Of a stretch of DNA of 52,985 bases, positions 44,710 through 52,985 are shown one piece after another. The stretch lies in the NCBI RefSeq assembly GCF_030605225.1, contig NZ_JAUWAV010000031.1:1-52985 (forward strand), given 5' to 3'. A program made the position numbers and the translations under genes. How positions within the stretch are numbered: the stretch's first letter is position 1; every line of letters starts with the position of its first letter. The notes below the pieces were generated by a model. That model worked only from the letters and a program-made list of their open reading frames with translations. It ran no database searches and was not told the origin of the DNA. Source of the DNA: Geoalkalibacter sp. Its GTDB lineage: Bacteria > Desulfobacterota > Desulfuromonadia > Desulfuromonadales > Geoalkalibacteraceae.

Positions 44710-45078
44710 TTATTTCTTCTTACCGGCAACCGTCTTCCGGGGTCCCTTGCGGGTCCTGGCGTTGGTTTTGGTCCTTTGCCCACGAGCGGGGAGCCCACGG
44801 CGATGGCGCAGGCCGCGATAGCAGCCCAAATCCATAAGCCGCTTGATGTTCATGGTCACTTCGCGCCGCAGATCACCTTCAACCTTGTATTCACGGTCGA
44901 TAATTTCACGAATCTTGGCGACTTCGGCTTCCGCCAGATCGTCCGTGCGGGTATTGGGATCCACCCCGGCCTTGGCCAGGATGTCATTGGCAACGGTTCT
45001 GCCAATGCCGTAAATGTAGGTCAATGCGACCTCCATGCGCTTGTTGCGGGGCAAGTCTATTCCAGCGATGCGTGCCAA
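44710..45078 (-). CDS. rpsM: 30S ribosomal protein S13
   Basis: A 122-aa protein starting [26 protein letters not shown] and ending in the basic tail [24 protein letters not shown] that reaches the P-site tRNA. It follows rpmJ by 21 bases. Confidence 0.98.
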   Translation of the reverse strand: MARIAGIDLPRNKRMEVALTYIYGIGRTVANDILAKAGVDPNTRTDDLAEAEVAKIREIIDREYKVEGDLRREVTMNIKRLMDLGCYRGLRHRRGLPARGQRTKTNARTRKGPRKTVAGKKK

Positions 45079-45099
45079 TGTCCGATCCTCCTGGTCCTG

Positions 45100-45213
45100 T
45101 TAACCTTGTCTCTGTTTGTGCTTGGGATTTTCGCAGATGATGCGGATGACACCTTTGCGCCGGATCACCTTGCACTTGTCGCACATGCGCTTCACCGAAG
45201 CTCGTACTTTCAT
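45100..45213 (-). CDS. rpmJ: 50S ribosomal protein L36
   Basis: A 37-aa protein, [20 protein letters not shown] at the start and NPKHKQRQG at the end. The zinc ligands C11, C14, C27 and H32 are all present, so this is the zinc-binding form. It is located between map and rpsM, its usual place. Confidence 0.97.
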   Translation of the reverse strand: MKVRASVKRMCDKCKVIRRKGVIRIICENPKHKQRQG

Positions 45214-45282
45214 GGTCTTTTCCTCAACTCGTATAAGATTAAACCAGCTCTCAAGCCCGCCATTTAAACCAATATCATCGGC

Positions 45283-46029
45283 CTAGACCTGCGTGAGAAT
45301 CTCAACGCCCCGCTCGGTGATCGCCACAGTGTGCTCGAAATGCGCCGAGGGCAAGCCGTCCACGGTCACCGCCGTCCAACCATCTTCAAGAATCGTCACG
45401 GCGGGACCGCCCGCATTAATCATGGGCTCAATGGCCAATGTCATCCCCGCCTTAAGCCGTGGGCCCTGGCCGGGAGGGCCAAAATTTGGCAACTGGGGAG
45501 ACTCATGCAGCTGGCGCCCGATGCCATGCCCCACAAATTCACGAACAATACTGAATCCCTGAGCCTCGACATAAGCCTGCACCGCGTGAGATACGTCCGA
45601 GAGCCGACCGCCGGGCACGGCACGTTCAATTCCACAATGCAGGGCCCGGGAAGCAACGTCGATAAGCCGCTGCCGAACCCCATCGATCTTGCCGACCGGG
45701 ACGGTGATCGCCGCATCCCCGAAATAGCCATCGACCACGACGCCGAAATCCACACTAAGGATATCGCCTTCGCGCAGCGGATCGGAATCCGGAAAGCCAT
45801 GCACCACCTTTTCATTGGGCGATGCGCAAATAGTAAAAGGAAAACCGCCATACCCCTTGAAAGCGGGGCGGGCTTTCCTTTTCGCGCATTCCCGCTCGGC
45901 CAACCGATCAAGCTCCAACGTAGTCACCCCGGGAACGATGTTCTCCCGCAGCACCTCAAGAACCTCGGCGACCACGCGGCCGGCCTGCCGCATGCAATCA
46001 ATTTCCCTGGCGGTCTTGATGACGATCAC
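45283..46029 (-). CDS. map: Methionine aminopeptidase, type I
   Basis: A 248-aa metalloprotease that removes the initiator methionine from new proteins. The metal ligands lie in VDFGVVVDGYFGDAA, GHGIGRQLHE and LAIEPMINAGG. It overlaps adk by ATGA. infA, often between map and rpmJ, is not present here; the 69-base gap holds no frame for it. Confidence 0.97.
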   Translation of the reverse strand: MIVIKTAREIDCMRQAGRVVAEVLEVLRENIVPGVTTLELDRLAERECAKRKARPAFKGYGGFPFTICASPNEKVVHGFPDSDPLREGDILSVDFGVVVDGYFGDAAITVPVGKIDGVRQRLIDVASRALHCGIERAVPGGRLSDVSHAVQAYVEAQGFSIVREFVGHGIGRQLHESPQLPNFGPPGQGPRLKAGMTLAIEPMINAGGPAVTILEDGWTAVTVDGLPSAHFEHTVAITERGVEILTQV

Positions 46030-46673
46030 TTCACCGCGAGAAGCCCCAGGATCTGACCCTGGACCTCATTCATGGCAGCCATGCCATCCACTTCCCGCAA
46101 CAGCTTCTGCCCACGATAGTAATCGACCAGCGGCGCGGTCTGCGCAGCATAGACCTGTAATCTCTGCCGAATGGTTTCCTCGCGATCATCATCACGCTGC
46201 ACCAGAGCACCGCCACAAGCATCACAGACACCCGAAACGCGGGGAGGATCAAAGCGCACATGGAAACCACGTCCACATCCGCCACAGGTGCGCCGCCCCG
46301 TAAGCCGCTCGACGAGGACATCGACATCAACCTCAAGACTCACAACCGCGTCAAGCTCCCTGCCGAGCAGGGACAACTCCCTGCGCAAGGCGTCAGCCTG
46401 AGGCACGGTACGAGGAAACCCGTCCAGAATGAAACCGCGCTCGCAATCCGCCTCCTGAAGGCGATCGCGAACAATGCCGATCACCACCTGGTCAGGCACC
46501 AAGGCGCCGGCATCCATATACTCCTTGGCCCTGATTCCCATCTCGGTGCGATTGGCCACCGCCGCGCGCAAAATATCGCCGGTCGAGATCTGCGGGATCG
46601 CAAATCGCTCCATCAGCATCTTGGCCTGCGTTCCCTTGCCGGCGCCCGGCGGCCCGAGCAGTATCAATTTCAT
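46026..46673 (-). CDS. adk: Adenylate kinase, zinc-LID form
   Basis: A 215-aa enzyme that balances ATP, ADP and AMP. The P loop GPPGAGKGTQ starts at residue 7, and DGFPRTVPQA and the AMP-binding region follow. The LID domain has four cysteines, C130, C133, C150 and C153, so it should bind zinc. It lies between secY and map. Confidence 0.97.
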   Translation of the reverse strand: MKLILLGPPGAGKGTQAKMLMERFAIPQISTGDILRAAVANRTEMGIRAKEYMDAGALVPDQVVIGIVRDRLQEADCERGFILDGFPRTVPQADALRRELSLLGRELDAVVSLEVDVDVLVERLTGRRTCGGCGRGFHVRFDPPRVSGVCDACGGALVQRDDDREETIRQRLQVYAAQTAPLVDYYRGQKLLREVDGMAAMNEVQGQILGLLAVK

Positions 46674-46690
46674 CGCCGAATCCTTTGCGA

Positions 46691-48001
46691 TTAACCGCGG
46701 CGACCCTTGAGGGTCACCCCCTTCATGAAACCCTCATAGGAACGACTGACCAGATGGGCTTCAATTTGAGCGGCGGTATCAAGCCCCACGGCGACGACAA
46801 TCAACAGAGAGGTTCCACCAAAAAAGAAGGGAACATTGAATTGCCCGATCAAGACCGTCGGCAACACGCAGACTGCGGAAATATACATGGCCCCGGCAAA
46901 AGTCAACCGCGACAAGACCGTATCAAGAAAGTCGGCGGTTTCTTTCCCGGGACGAATACCGGGGACATAGCCACCCTGCTTGCGGACATTGTCGGCGACA
47001 TCCACAGGATTAAAGGTGACAGCCGTGTAGAAATAGCAGAAGAAAATGATAAATGCAACATAAAAAAGGTTGTACACCACATGGTCAGGGCTCATTACCG
47101 AGGCTAGCTTCTGCACCCAGGGCAGGTCGACCAAGCTGGCGACGGTCGCCGGGAACATGATAATGGAACTGGCGAAGATCGGCGGAATGACCCCGCTCAT
47201 GTTCACCTTGAGAGGCAGATGACTGGTTTGCCCGCCGTAGTTGCGCATGCCGACCACGCGGCGCGCATAATGAATGGGCACCCTGCGCTGGCCGCGCTCC
47301 ATGAAGACGATGGCCCAAATAACCGCCACCATGACCAGTCCGATAAAAATCATCGCCATGGGCGAGAGAGCGCCGGTGCGCAACAATCGCAGCGTATTAA
47401 CCAAGGCGGAAGGTATGGTCGCCACGATACCGGCAAAAATGATCAACGATATGCCGTTGCCAATACCGCGCTCGGTGATCTGCTCACCGAGCCACATGAT
47501 AAATGCGGTTCCTGCCGTCAAGGTCAGCACGGTCATGAGGATGAAGCCAATGCCGGGTTGCGACACGACCAACTCCCCGGCCGGACCACGCATGGTTTGC
47601 AAGCCGACGGCGATGCCGGCGCCCTGAATGATGGAGAGAACAATCGTGCCGTATCTGGTGTACTGAGTGATCTTTTTCTGCCCCTGCTCGCCTTCCTTGG
47701 AAAGTTTTTCGATAGGCTCGAACACCACTTTGAGCAACTGCAAGATAATCGAGGCACTGATATAAGGCATGATGCCCAGGGCGAAAACAGTCATGCGCTC
47801 CAGGGCCCCTCCGGTAAAGGCACTGACGAGACCAAGCAACGTTCCTTCGGTTCCCTCGAAGAAACCAGCCAGCACCTGACTGTCGATCCCGGGAATAGGA
47901 ATATGACATCCGACCCGATAAACCACCAGGACGCCGAGAGTGAAAAGGATTCGCCGTCTCAACTCCGGAATGCTGAAAATGTTTTGCAGGCTCGCGATCA
48001 A
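46691..48001 (-). CDS. secY: Protein translocase subunit SecY
   Basis: A 436-aa, ten-helix channel protein of the Sec translocon. The N-terminus is IPELRRRILFTLGVLVVYRVGCHIPIPGI, and cytoplasmic loops include RRVPIHYARRVVG and the KQGGYVPGIRPG segment between helices 8 and 9. It lies one base after rplO. Confidence 0.98.
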   Translation of the reverse strand: MIASLQNIFSIPELRRRILFTLGVLVVYRVGCHIPIPGIDSQVLAGFFEGTEGTLLGLVSAFTGGALERMTVFALGIMPYISASIILQLLKVVFEPIEKLSKEGEQGQKKITQYTRYGTIVLSIIQGAGIAVGLQTMRGPAGELVVSQPGIGFILMTVLTLTAGTAFIMWLGEQITERGIGNGISLIIFAGIVATIPSALVNTLRLLRTGALSPMAMIFIGLVMVAVIWAIVFMERGQRRVPIHYARRVVGMRNYGGQTSHLPLKVNMSGVIPPIFASSIIMFPATVASLVDLPWVQKLASVMSPDHVVYNLFYVAFIIFFCYFYTAVTFNPVDVADNVRKQGGYVPGIRPGKETADFLDTVLSRLTFAGAMYISAVCVLPTVLIGQFNVPFFFGGTSLLIVVAVGLDTAAQIEAHLVSRSYEGFMKGVTLKGRRG

Positions 48002-48002
48002 G

Positions 48003-48443
48003 TTAAATTACCTCGGCTTTACCGCCGGCGCCTTCGATTTTCGCCAGGGCCGACTTGCTGAATTTGTGAGCTTGAACCGTCAAGGCAACGCTCAGCTCGC
48101 CATCGCCGAGAACCTTGATGCCGTCGCCGATCTGCTTGATGAGCCCGGCCTGCATCAAGGCCTGCCCATCAACAACACTGCCTGCTGCAAAGATGTCCAG
48201 CTGACCAAGATTGACCAGAGAATAAATTTTCTTGTTCAGGGAAGTGAATCCCCGCTTGGGCAGACGCCGTTGAAGTGGCATCTGACCACCTTCAAAACCG
48301 GCCTTGACGCCACCGCCGGCCCGAGCCTTTTGCCCCTTATGCCCCTTGCCGGAAGTTTTACCCGTGCCGGAGCCATGGCCGCGGCCGATTCTCTTGCGGT
48401 TTTTCGTGGAGCCCAGAGCGGGCCGCAGATCACTCAGATTCAT
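48003..48443 (-). CDS. rplO: 50S ribosomal protein L15
   Basis: A 146-aa protein with the typical glycine-rich start [41 protein letters not shown] and the core [18 protein letters not shown]. It follows rpmD and precedes secY. Confidence 0.98.
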   Translation of the reverse strand: MNLSDLRPALGSTKNRKRIGRGHGSGTGKTSGKGHKGQKARAGGGVKAGFEGGQMPLQRRLPKRGFTSLNKKIYSLVNLGQLDIFAAGSVVDGQALMQAGLIKQIGDGIKVLGDGELSVALTVQAHKFSKSALAKIEGAGGKAEVI

Positions 48444-48460
48444 AGCCTGTTATCCTTAAT

Positions 48461-48640
48461 TTATTCTTCCACCACAACCATGTGGGAGACTTTTCTAATC
48501 ATCCCGCGAATTTCGGGGGTATCCTTGCGCACGACGGTCTGGTGCAGCTTTGTCAGCCCAAGGCCCTGAAGCACCTCGGTAAAATATTTCTTGCGGCCGA
48601 TCCCGCTTTTTTTCAAGGTGATTTTGAGTTCGCCAGCCAT
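48461..48640 (-). CDS. rpmD: 50S ribosomal protein L30
   Basis: A 59-aa protein beginning MAGELKITLKKSGIGRKKYF, with LQGLGLTKLHQTVVRKDTPE and MIRKVSHMVVVEE at the end, the L30 fold. It lies between rpsE and rplO as usual. Confidence 0.96.
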   Translation of the reverse strand: MAGELKITLKKSGIGRKKYFTEVLQGLGLTKLHQTVVRKDTPEIRGMIRKVSHMVVVEE

Positions 48641-48661
48641 TGCTCAATCCTTCCTTGGCCC

Positions 48662-49159
48662 TTAGGCCGATTCCTCAGCAACAACCCCACGGCGCGCGAG
48701 TACAACCTCAGCGCTCTTGAGTTGAGAAAGGGCGTTGATGGTGGCTTTGACCACGTTATGCGGATTGTTGGAGCCCAAACACTTCGACAGCACGTTTTCA
48801 ACCCCTGCCGCTTCAAGGATAGCCCGAGCGGCACCGCCGGCGATAACCCCCGTGCCTGCCGAGGCCGGCTTGAGCAAAACCTTACCGGCGCCGAATTTCC
48901 CAAGCACGTCGAAGGGGATGGTGCCGCCGGCCATGGGAACCTTGATTAGATCTTTCTTGGCCCGCTCGACACCTTTGCGGATCGCCTCGGGAACCTCCTT
49001 GGCTTTGCCCAGACCGACACCAACGCATCCCTGTCCGTCGCCAACGACCACCAAGGCCGAAAAGCTAAAGCGGCGGCCACCTTTGACCACCTTGGCGTTA
49101 CGGTTGATATGGATAACCCTGTCGGTCAGATTCATTTCGTTCGCATCAATGCGTTGCAA
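48662..49159 (-). CDS. rpsE: 30S ribosomal protein S5
   Basis: A 165-aa protein with the double-strand-RNA-binding-like N-terminal region [28 protein letters not shown] and the C-terminal [31 protein letters not shown]. It lies 21 bases after rplR. Confidence 0.98.
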   Translation of the reverse strand: MQRIDANEMNLTDRVIHINRNAKVVKGGRRFSFSALVVVGDGQGCVGVGLGKAKEVPEAIRKGVERAKKDLIKVPMAGGTIPFDVLGKFGAGKVLLKPASAGTGVIAGGAARAILEAAGVENVLSKCLGSNNPHNVVKATINALSQLKSAEVVLARRGVVAEESA

Positions 49160-49180
49160 GGGCGTTCTCCTTTTCTTTTC

Positions 49181-49549
49181 CTAAAAAACCAGGCCGGCTT
49201 CGCGAGCGCTGTCCGCCAATGCCTTGACACGACCGTGGTAGAGAAATCCGTTTCTGTCGAAAACCACTTCCCTGATGTCCTTGTCCAGGGCAACCCGCGC
49301 AATCGCCTTGCCGACGGCCTTGGCCGCCTCGATATTGCCGGAATATGCCTCGCCCTCGAGCACATCCTTGCTCAGGGTTGATACCGTGGCAAGGGTCTGG
49401 CCGGTGGTGTCCTCGATGATCTGCGCATAGATATGCCGGGCGCTACGGAATACACAAAGGCGCGGCCGCCCGGGGGTGCCGACAACCTTGCGGCGCACCC
49501 GATCCTTGCGCTTGAGCCGCGCGTTTCTTCTTTGCTGTGCGACGCTCAC
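49181..49549 (-). CDS. rplR: 50S ribosomal protein L18
   Basis: A 122-aa 5S-rRNA-binding protein: [35 protein letters not shown] and the end [28 protein letters not shown]. Confidence 0.98.
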   Translation of the reverse strand: MSVAQQRRNARLKRKDRVRRKVVGTPGRPRLCVFRSARHIYAQIIEDTTGQTLATVSTLSKDVLEGEAYSGNIEAAKAVGKAIARVALDKDIREVVFDRNGFLYHGRVKALADSAREAGLVF

Positions 49550-49587
49550 AACCTCTCTCCTTTATGCGTGAAACCTAATGGATTGAC

Positions 49588-50127
49588 TTATTTTTTGCCG
49601 GTCTTGCCGGCCTTGCGAATAATCTTCTCGTCGGCGTACTTGATCCCCTTGCCCCGATAGGGTTCGGGCCCGCGGAAAGAACGAATCTTGGCCGCGGTCG
49701 CGCCGACCAATTCCTTATCGACGCCCCGAACCGTGATCTTGGTCTGCTTCTCGACCTCGGCGCCGATTCCTTCCGGGAGCTTATACTCGATCGGATGCGA
49801 ATAGCCAAGAGAAAGATTGAGCACGTTACCCTTGAGATCGGCACGATAACCGACGCCGTTGATTTCGAGGATGCGCTCGAATCCTTTGGTCACCCCGTCG
49901 ACCATGTTGGCGATCAAGGTGCGCACCAAGCCTTGCACGGCGCGGTGCTTGGCTTCCAGGCTCAGCGGTTCGACGCGAATCGTCTCGCCCTCGACCAAAA
50001 CCTTAACATCGGCCGGAAGGTTTCGGCCAAGACGCCCCTTGGGGCCCTGTACTTGAATAGCGCAACCGTCGAGAGCGATTTTCACCCCGGACGGAATCTG
50101 GACAGGCAGTTTACCAATCCGTGACAT
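49588..50127 (-). CDS. rplF: 50S ribosomal protein L6
   Basis: A 179-aa protein starting [21 protein letters not shown], with two L6 repeats and the conserved [26 protein letters not shown] at the end, part of the sarcin-ricin loop contact. Confidence 0.98.
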   Translation of the reverse strand: MSRIGKLPVQIPSGVKIALDGCAIQVQGPKGRLGRNLPADVKVLVEGETIRVEPLSLEAKHRAVQGLVRTLIANMVDGVTKGFERILEINGVGYRADLKGNVLNLSLGYSHPIEYKLPEGIGAEVEKQTKITVRGVDKELVGATAAKIRSFRGPEPYRGKGIKYADEKIIRKAGKTGKK

Positions 50128-50150
50128 GGCATTTAACTCCTTGAATTCCC

Positions 50151-50549
50151 CTACCAGATGGTACAGATGAGTTCGCCGCCGATCTTGGCCTCGCGAGCGG
50201 CAACGTCGCTGACCACACCCTGGGAGGTCGAGAGAATGGCTGCACCCAGACCGTTCTTGACGCGGGGAATGTCTTCATTGCCCACATAGACACGGCGACC
50301 GGGAGTGGACACACGCTTGATTTCGTGAATGACATGAGCATTTGACTCATCGTACTTGAGATAGATGCGCAAAATGCCCTGCTTGTCATCACTGACGACT
50401 TTAAAATTCTTGATATAGCCCAGGTCTTTCAGGGTATTGGCAATCGCCACCTTGACATTGGACGAAGGGACATCAAGCTTGGGGTGTTTGGCCCGCCCCG
50501 CGTTACGAATCCGGGTCAGCAGGTCTGCAATGGGATCGGTCATTGACAT
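50151..50549 (-). CDS. rpsH: 30S ribosomal protein S8
   Basis: A 132-aa protein with [30 protein letters not shown] and the end [10 protein letters not shown] chose ATG 50549, since AAGGAG lies seven bases before it; a second ATG two codons later (50543) is also possible. S8 is the usual repressor of the spc operon. Confidence 0.97.
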   Translation of the reverse strand: MSMTDPIADLLTRIRNAGRAKHPKLDVPSSNVKVAIANTLKDLGYIKNFKVVSDDKQGILRIYLKYDESNAHVIHEIKRVSTPGRRVYVGNEDIPRVKNGLGAAILSTSQGVVSDVAAREAKIGGELICTIW

Positions 50550-50569
50550 GAGAATACTCCTTGAAGCCC

Positions 50570-50755
50570 TTACCAGCTCGACTTGATGACGCCGGGAATC
50601 TTGCCTTCGGACGCCAGCTTGCGCAGGCAGATACGGCACATCTTGAACTTACGATAATAAGCACGCGGGCGCCCGCAGAGGGGGCAGCGATTATATTGGC
50701 GAACCTTGAACTTACTAGGCCTCTCGGCCTTGATCATCATGGATTTTTTTGCCAC
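50570..50755 (-). CDS. rpsN: 30S ribosomal protein S14, type Z
   Basis: A 61-aa zinc form of S14, half the length of the zinc-free E. coli form. The ligands are C24, C27, C40 and C43 in [26 protein letters not shown]. It lies between rplE and rpsH. Confidence 0.98.
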   Translation of the reverse strand: MAKKSMMIKAERPSKFKVRQYNRCPLCGRPRAYYRKFKMCRICLRKLASEGKIPGVIKSSW

Positions 50756-50779
50756 AACATCCTCCGGTCGTCGAAAACT

Positions 50780-51319
50780 TTATTTCCTGAAAGGCATCCC
50801 CAGCTCGGCGAGGAGCTGCCGCGCCTCTTCGTCGGACTTGGCGCTGGTCACGATGGTGATGTTGAGGCCCTTCACCTTGGCAATCTTATCGATATCAATC
50901 TCAGGGAAAATAATCTGCTCACGAATCCCGAGAGTATAATTCCCACGACCATCGAACGCCTTAGGTGAAACTCCCTTGAAGTCGCGAACGCGGGGAAGAG
51001 CCACATTGATCAAGCGATCGAGGAACTCAAAAGCCTTTTCACGCCGCAAGGTCACCATGCATCCGATGGGCATGTTCTCACGCAGTTTGAATCCGGCGAT
51101 GGAGTTTTTTGCACGGGTGATGACGGCTTTCTGACCGGCCATGCGAGTGAGCTCCTCCACGGCCGATTCCAGGATTTTGGGATTCTGGATGGCTTCACCC
51201 AACCCCATGTTGATCACCACCTTTTCGATGCGGGGAACTTCCATCACATTGCGATACCGGAATTCCTTCATCAATTTAGGGGCGATTTCAATGTTGAAAA
51301 CTTCCTTAAGCCTGGCCAT
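50780..51319 (-). CDS. rplE: 50S ribosomal protein L5
   Basis: A 179-aa 5S-rRNA-binding protein starting [20 protein letters not shown], with [14 protein letters not shown] and [29 protein letters not shown] 51319 is 13 bases after the rplX stop. Confidence 0.98.
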   Translation of the reverse strand: MARLKEVFNIEIAPKLMKEFRYRNVMEVPRIEKVVINMGLGEAIQNPKILESAVEELTRMAGQKAVITRAKNSIAGFKLRENMPIGCMVTLRREKAFEFLDRLINVALPRVRDFKGVSPKAFDGRGNYTLGIREQIIFPEIDIDKIAKVKGLNITIVTSAKSDEEARQLLAELGMPFRK

Positions 51320-51332
51320 GGAAAGATCTCCC

Positions 51333-51662
51333 TTACTTATCCACAATTTCGTTGCATTTCTTGCAGAACCGCACCTTACTGCCGTCATCGAGAAACCGCT
51401 TGCCGGTGCGGGTGGGCTTGGTGCAGGCGGGACAGACAAGCATGACATTGGCCGCCTGGATCGCAGCCTCCTTCTCGACAATGCCGCCCTCACCCTGACC
51501 GGGTCGGGGCCGGCTGTGACGTTTGACCATATTGAGGCCCTCGACGATCAGCCGCCCCTTTTCAGGGAAAACCTGCTGTACCTTGCCGGATTTACCGCTG
51601 TCCTTGCCGGTAGTGATCACAACCATGTCGTTTTTCTTGACATGCATTTTCGCAATTGCCAT
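51333..51662 (-). CDS. rplX: 50S ribosomal protein L24
   Basis: A 109-aa protein with the KOW motif ([35 protein letters not shown]-type start) and a C-terminal zinc knuckle, C77, C80, C100 and C103. ATG 51662 is preceded by GAGAG. Confidence 0.97.
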   Translation of the reverse strand: MAIAKMHVKKNDMVVITTGKDSGKSGKVQQVFPEKGRLIVEGLNMVKRHSRPRPGQGEGGIVEKEAAIQAANVMLVCPACTKPTRTGKRFLDDGSKVRFCKKCNEIVDK

Positions 51663-51693
51663 GGTTTTGCTCTCCATCTCTCGATCTGGCGGA

Positions 51694-52062
51694 TCAGATA
51701 ACTTCCGGCGCCAGGGAAACAATCTTCATGAACTGACGTGCACGCAACTCGCGGGCGACGGGGCCGAAAATGCGGGTTCCGACCGGCTCGCCGGCAGGAT
51801 TCACAACGACGGCCGAATTGTTGTCGAAGCGAATATAGGAACCGTCGGGGCGCCCGACCTCCTTGGCAGTACGCACGATCACCGCGCGAACGACATCACC
51901 CTTTTTGACCTTCGAGTTGGGCAGTGCCTCCTTGACGGAGCAGATGATGATATCGCCGATCCCGGCATACTTTCTCTTGGAGCCACCAATAACTTTGATA
52001 CAGCAGAGTTTCCGGGCGCCGGAATTATCCGCTACATCAAGCATCGTCTGCATCTGAATCAT
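51694..52062 (-). CDS. rplN: 50S ribosomal protein L14
   Basis: A 122-aa protein starting [39 protein letters not shown] and ending [17 protein letters not shown], a textbook L14. Confidence 0.98.
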   Translation of the reverse strand: MIQMQTMLDVADNSGARKLCCIKVIGGSKRKYAGIGDIIICSVKEALPNSKVKKGDVVRAVIVRTAKEVGRPDGSYIRFDNNSAVVVNPAGEPVGTRIFGPVARELRARQFMKIVSLAPEVI

Positions 52063-52074
52063 GGCTCGTATCTC

Positions 52075-52341
52075 CTAGACGTTCGTGGTCTTTTCAAGAA
52101 TCTGTCGCACCTTCCAGCGCTTGTCCTTGGAAAGAGGACGCGATTCGACGATCAGCACTTTGTCGCCGACCTTGCAGGTGTTCTGCTCGTCATGCGCCTT
52201 GCAGGTCACCTTGCGCCGGATATATTTCTGATAAACGGGATGCTTGACCACCTGGTCCACGCGAACCACGACGGTTTTGTCCATCTTGTCGCTGACCACG
52301 ATCCCGATGCGGGTCTTCCGATTTCCACGCTCTGTCGTCAT
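52075..52341 (-). CDS. rpsQ: 30S ribosomal protein S17
   Basis: An 88-aa OB-fold protein with [36 protein letters not shown] and [17 protein letters not shown]. It lies between rpmC and rplN. Confidence 0.98.
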   Translation of the reverse strand: MTTERGNRKTRIGIVVSDKMDKTVVVRVDQVVKHPVYQKYIRRKVTCKAHDEQNTCKVGDKVLIVESRPLSKDKRWKVRQILEKTTNV

Positions 52342-52359
52342 AACCTGTATTGCTCCCGT

Positions 52360-52548
52360 TTATCCCTGTTTCTCGGCCAGAATGGTCTTGACCCGGGCGA
52401 TGTCCTTCTTGACCTGGGCGATCCGGGAGGTTTTCTCCAGATGACCGGTATGAAGCTGAAACCGAAGGTTGAAAAGCTCCTGGGCGAGTTCCGTGTTTTT
52501 TTTCTCGAGCTCGGCAACCGCAAGCTCTCTCAATTCCTTACCCTTCAT
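52360..52548 (-). CDS. rpmC: 50S ribosomal protein L29
   Basis: A 62-aa helical-hairpin protein: [54 protein letters not shown]. Its start overlaps the end of rplP by 11 bases, so the two are coupled. Confidence 0.97.
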   Translation of the reverse strand: MKGKELRELAVAELEKKNTELAQELFNLRFQLHTGHLEKTSRIAQVKKDIARVKTILAEKQG

Positions 52549-52963
52549 TGCCGACCACCTCCCTGGCGAGGAACTTGGTTTTCATCGGGAGCTTATGCGC
52601 GGCGAGACGAAAAGCCTCGCGCGCGTCTTCCTCGCGAACCCCCTGCATTTCGTAAAGGACCAAACCAGGCCTCACCACGGCGACCCAGGTTTCGGGAGAA
52701 CCCTTGCCCTTGCCCATACGGGTTTCGGCGGGCTTCTTGGTCAATGGCTTGTGAGGAAAAACCCGAATCCAGATCTTGCCGCCACGCTTGACATACCGGG
52801 TCATGGCGCGACGGGCCGCTTCGATCTGGCGGGAAGTCAACCAACCGCACTCGATGGCCTGCAGACCGAAATCGCCGAAATTCAGATCGGTGCCCCGGGT
52901 AGCCGCCCCCTTCATGCGACCTTTTTGTTGTTTCCTATATTTAACCTTCTTGGGCATTAACAT
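52538..52963 (-). CDS. rplP: 50S ribosomal protein L16
   Basis: A 141-aa protein with [34 protein letters not shown] and [30 protein letters not shown] chose ATG 52963, nine bases after AGGAG; ATG 52957, two codons later, would give the more usual MPKK start. Confidence 0.96.
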   Translation of the reverse strand: MLMPKKVKYRKQQKGRMKGAATRGTDLNFGDFGLQAIECGWLTSRQIEAARRAMTRYVKRGGKIWIRVFPHKPLTKKPAETRMGKGKGSPETWVAVVRPGLVLYEMQGVREEDAREAFRLAAHKLPMKTKFLAREVVGNEG

Positions 52964-52969
52964 GACGGC

Positions 52970-52985
52970 TTACTCCTGAAAACCG
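52970..52985 (-). CDS. rpsC: Probable last codons of rpsC (30S ribosomal protein S3)
   Basis: The window ends with four codons reading GFQE and TAA, directly before rplP. In the conserved S10 operon rpsC precedes rplP, so this is probably its 3' end. Too little is present to identify it from sequence. Confidence 0.4.

Noticed and set aside
45214-45282. infA in the map-rpmJ gap.
   Set aside because: The gap is 69 bases and contains no suitable frame; infA must be elsewhere.

Overview
The window is a G+C-rich, almost fully coding piece of a Gram-negative chromosome. An LptD outer-membrane protein, a citramalate synthase, a cdaA-ybbR-glmM block and a tryptophan operon with two TrpB proteins point to the Desulfuromonadia (Geobacter / Desulfuromonas / Geoalkalibacter-like). 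That assignment rests on gene content and protein style recognised by eye, not on a search. I see no phage, transposon, integron, CRISPR array or rRNA gene, and no clear sign of recent transfer.

Layout. (1) 1-8063 is a mixed region with genes on both strands: the end of a lipid kinase, a GT4 glycosyltransferase that appears to start at CTG, a PAP2 phosphatase, a small membrane protein, a DeaD-like RNA helicase, a 59-aa Cys-rich protein, an HxlR regulator divergent from a small thioredoxin-like protein, an RNase Z-like hydrolase, an HDOD protein and a 51-aa zinc ribbon. (2) 8224-23850 is a tightly packed minus-strand run, read tilS, ftsH, folP, cdaA, ybbR-like, glmM, pdxJ, acpS, nnr, CBS protein, tsaE, lpdA, lysC, cimA, HhH protein. 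Many of its junctions are ATGA overlaps. It joins c-di-AMP synthesis and cell-wall precursor supply to folate, PLP, acyl-carrier-protein activation, NAD(P)H repair and amino-acid supply. (3) 23895-24088 holds two CAU-anticodon tRNAs, initiator fMet and probably elongator Met, with their own promoter. (4) 24189-31878 holds argS-SPOR, an FtsB-like divisome protein, a secreted HhH protein, and accD-folC-lptD. (5) 31958-41916 is the trp cluster, read E-G-D-C-B2-F-B, then a RhlE-type helicase and an SRPBCC protein, then trpA behind its own likely promoter. (6) 42061-52985 is the spc/alpha ribosomal-protein region, read (rpsC)-rplP-rpmC-rpsQ-rplN-rplX-rplE-rpsN-rpsH-rplF-rplR-rpsE-rpmD-rplO-secY-adk-map-rpmJ-rpsM-rpsK-rpsD-rpoA-rplQ. 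It ends in a strong terminator.

Most of the window is conserved housekeeping DNA, and I did not find a convincing new multi-gene system. The observations most worth checking are the CTG start of the glycosyltransferase, the split of trpB from trpA by a helicase and an SRPBCC gene, the terminator that carries the likely tilS ribosome-binding site, the twin repeats at the HxlR start, the GC palindromes around lysC/cimA, and the CBS protein inside the c-di-AMP gene run.
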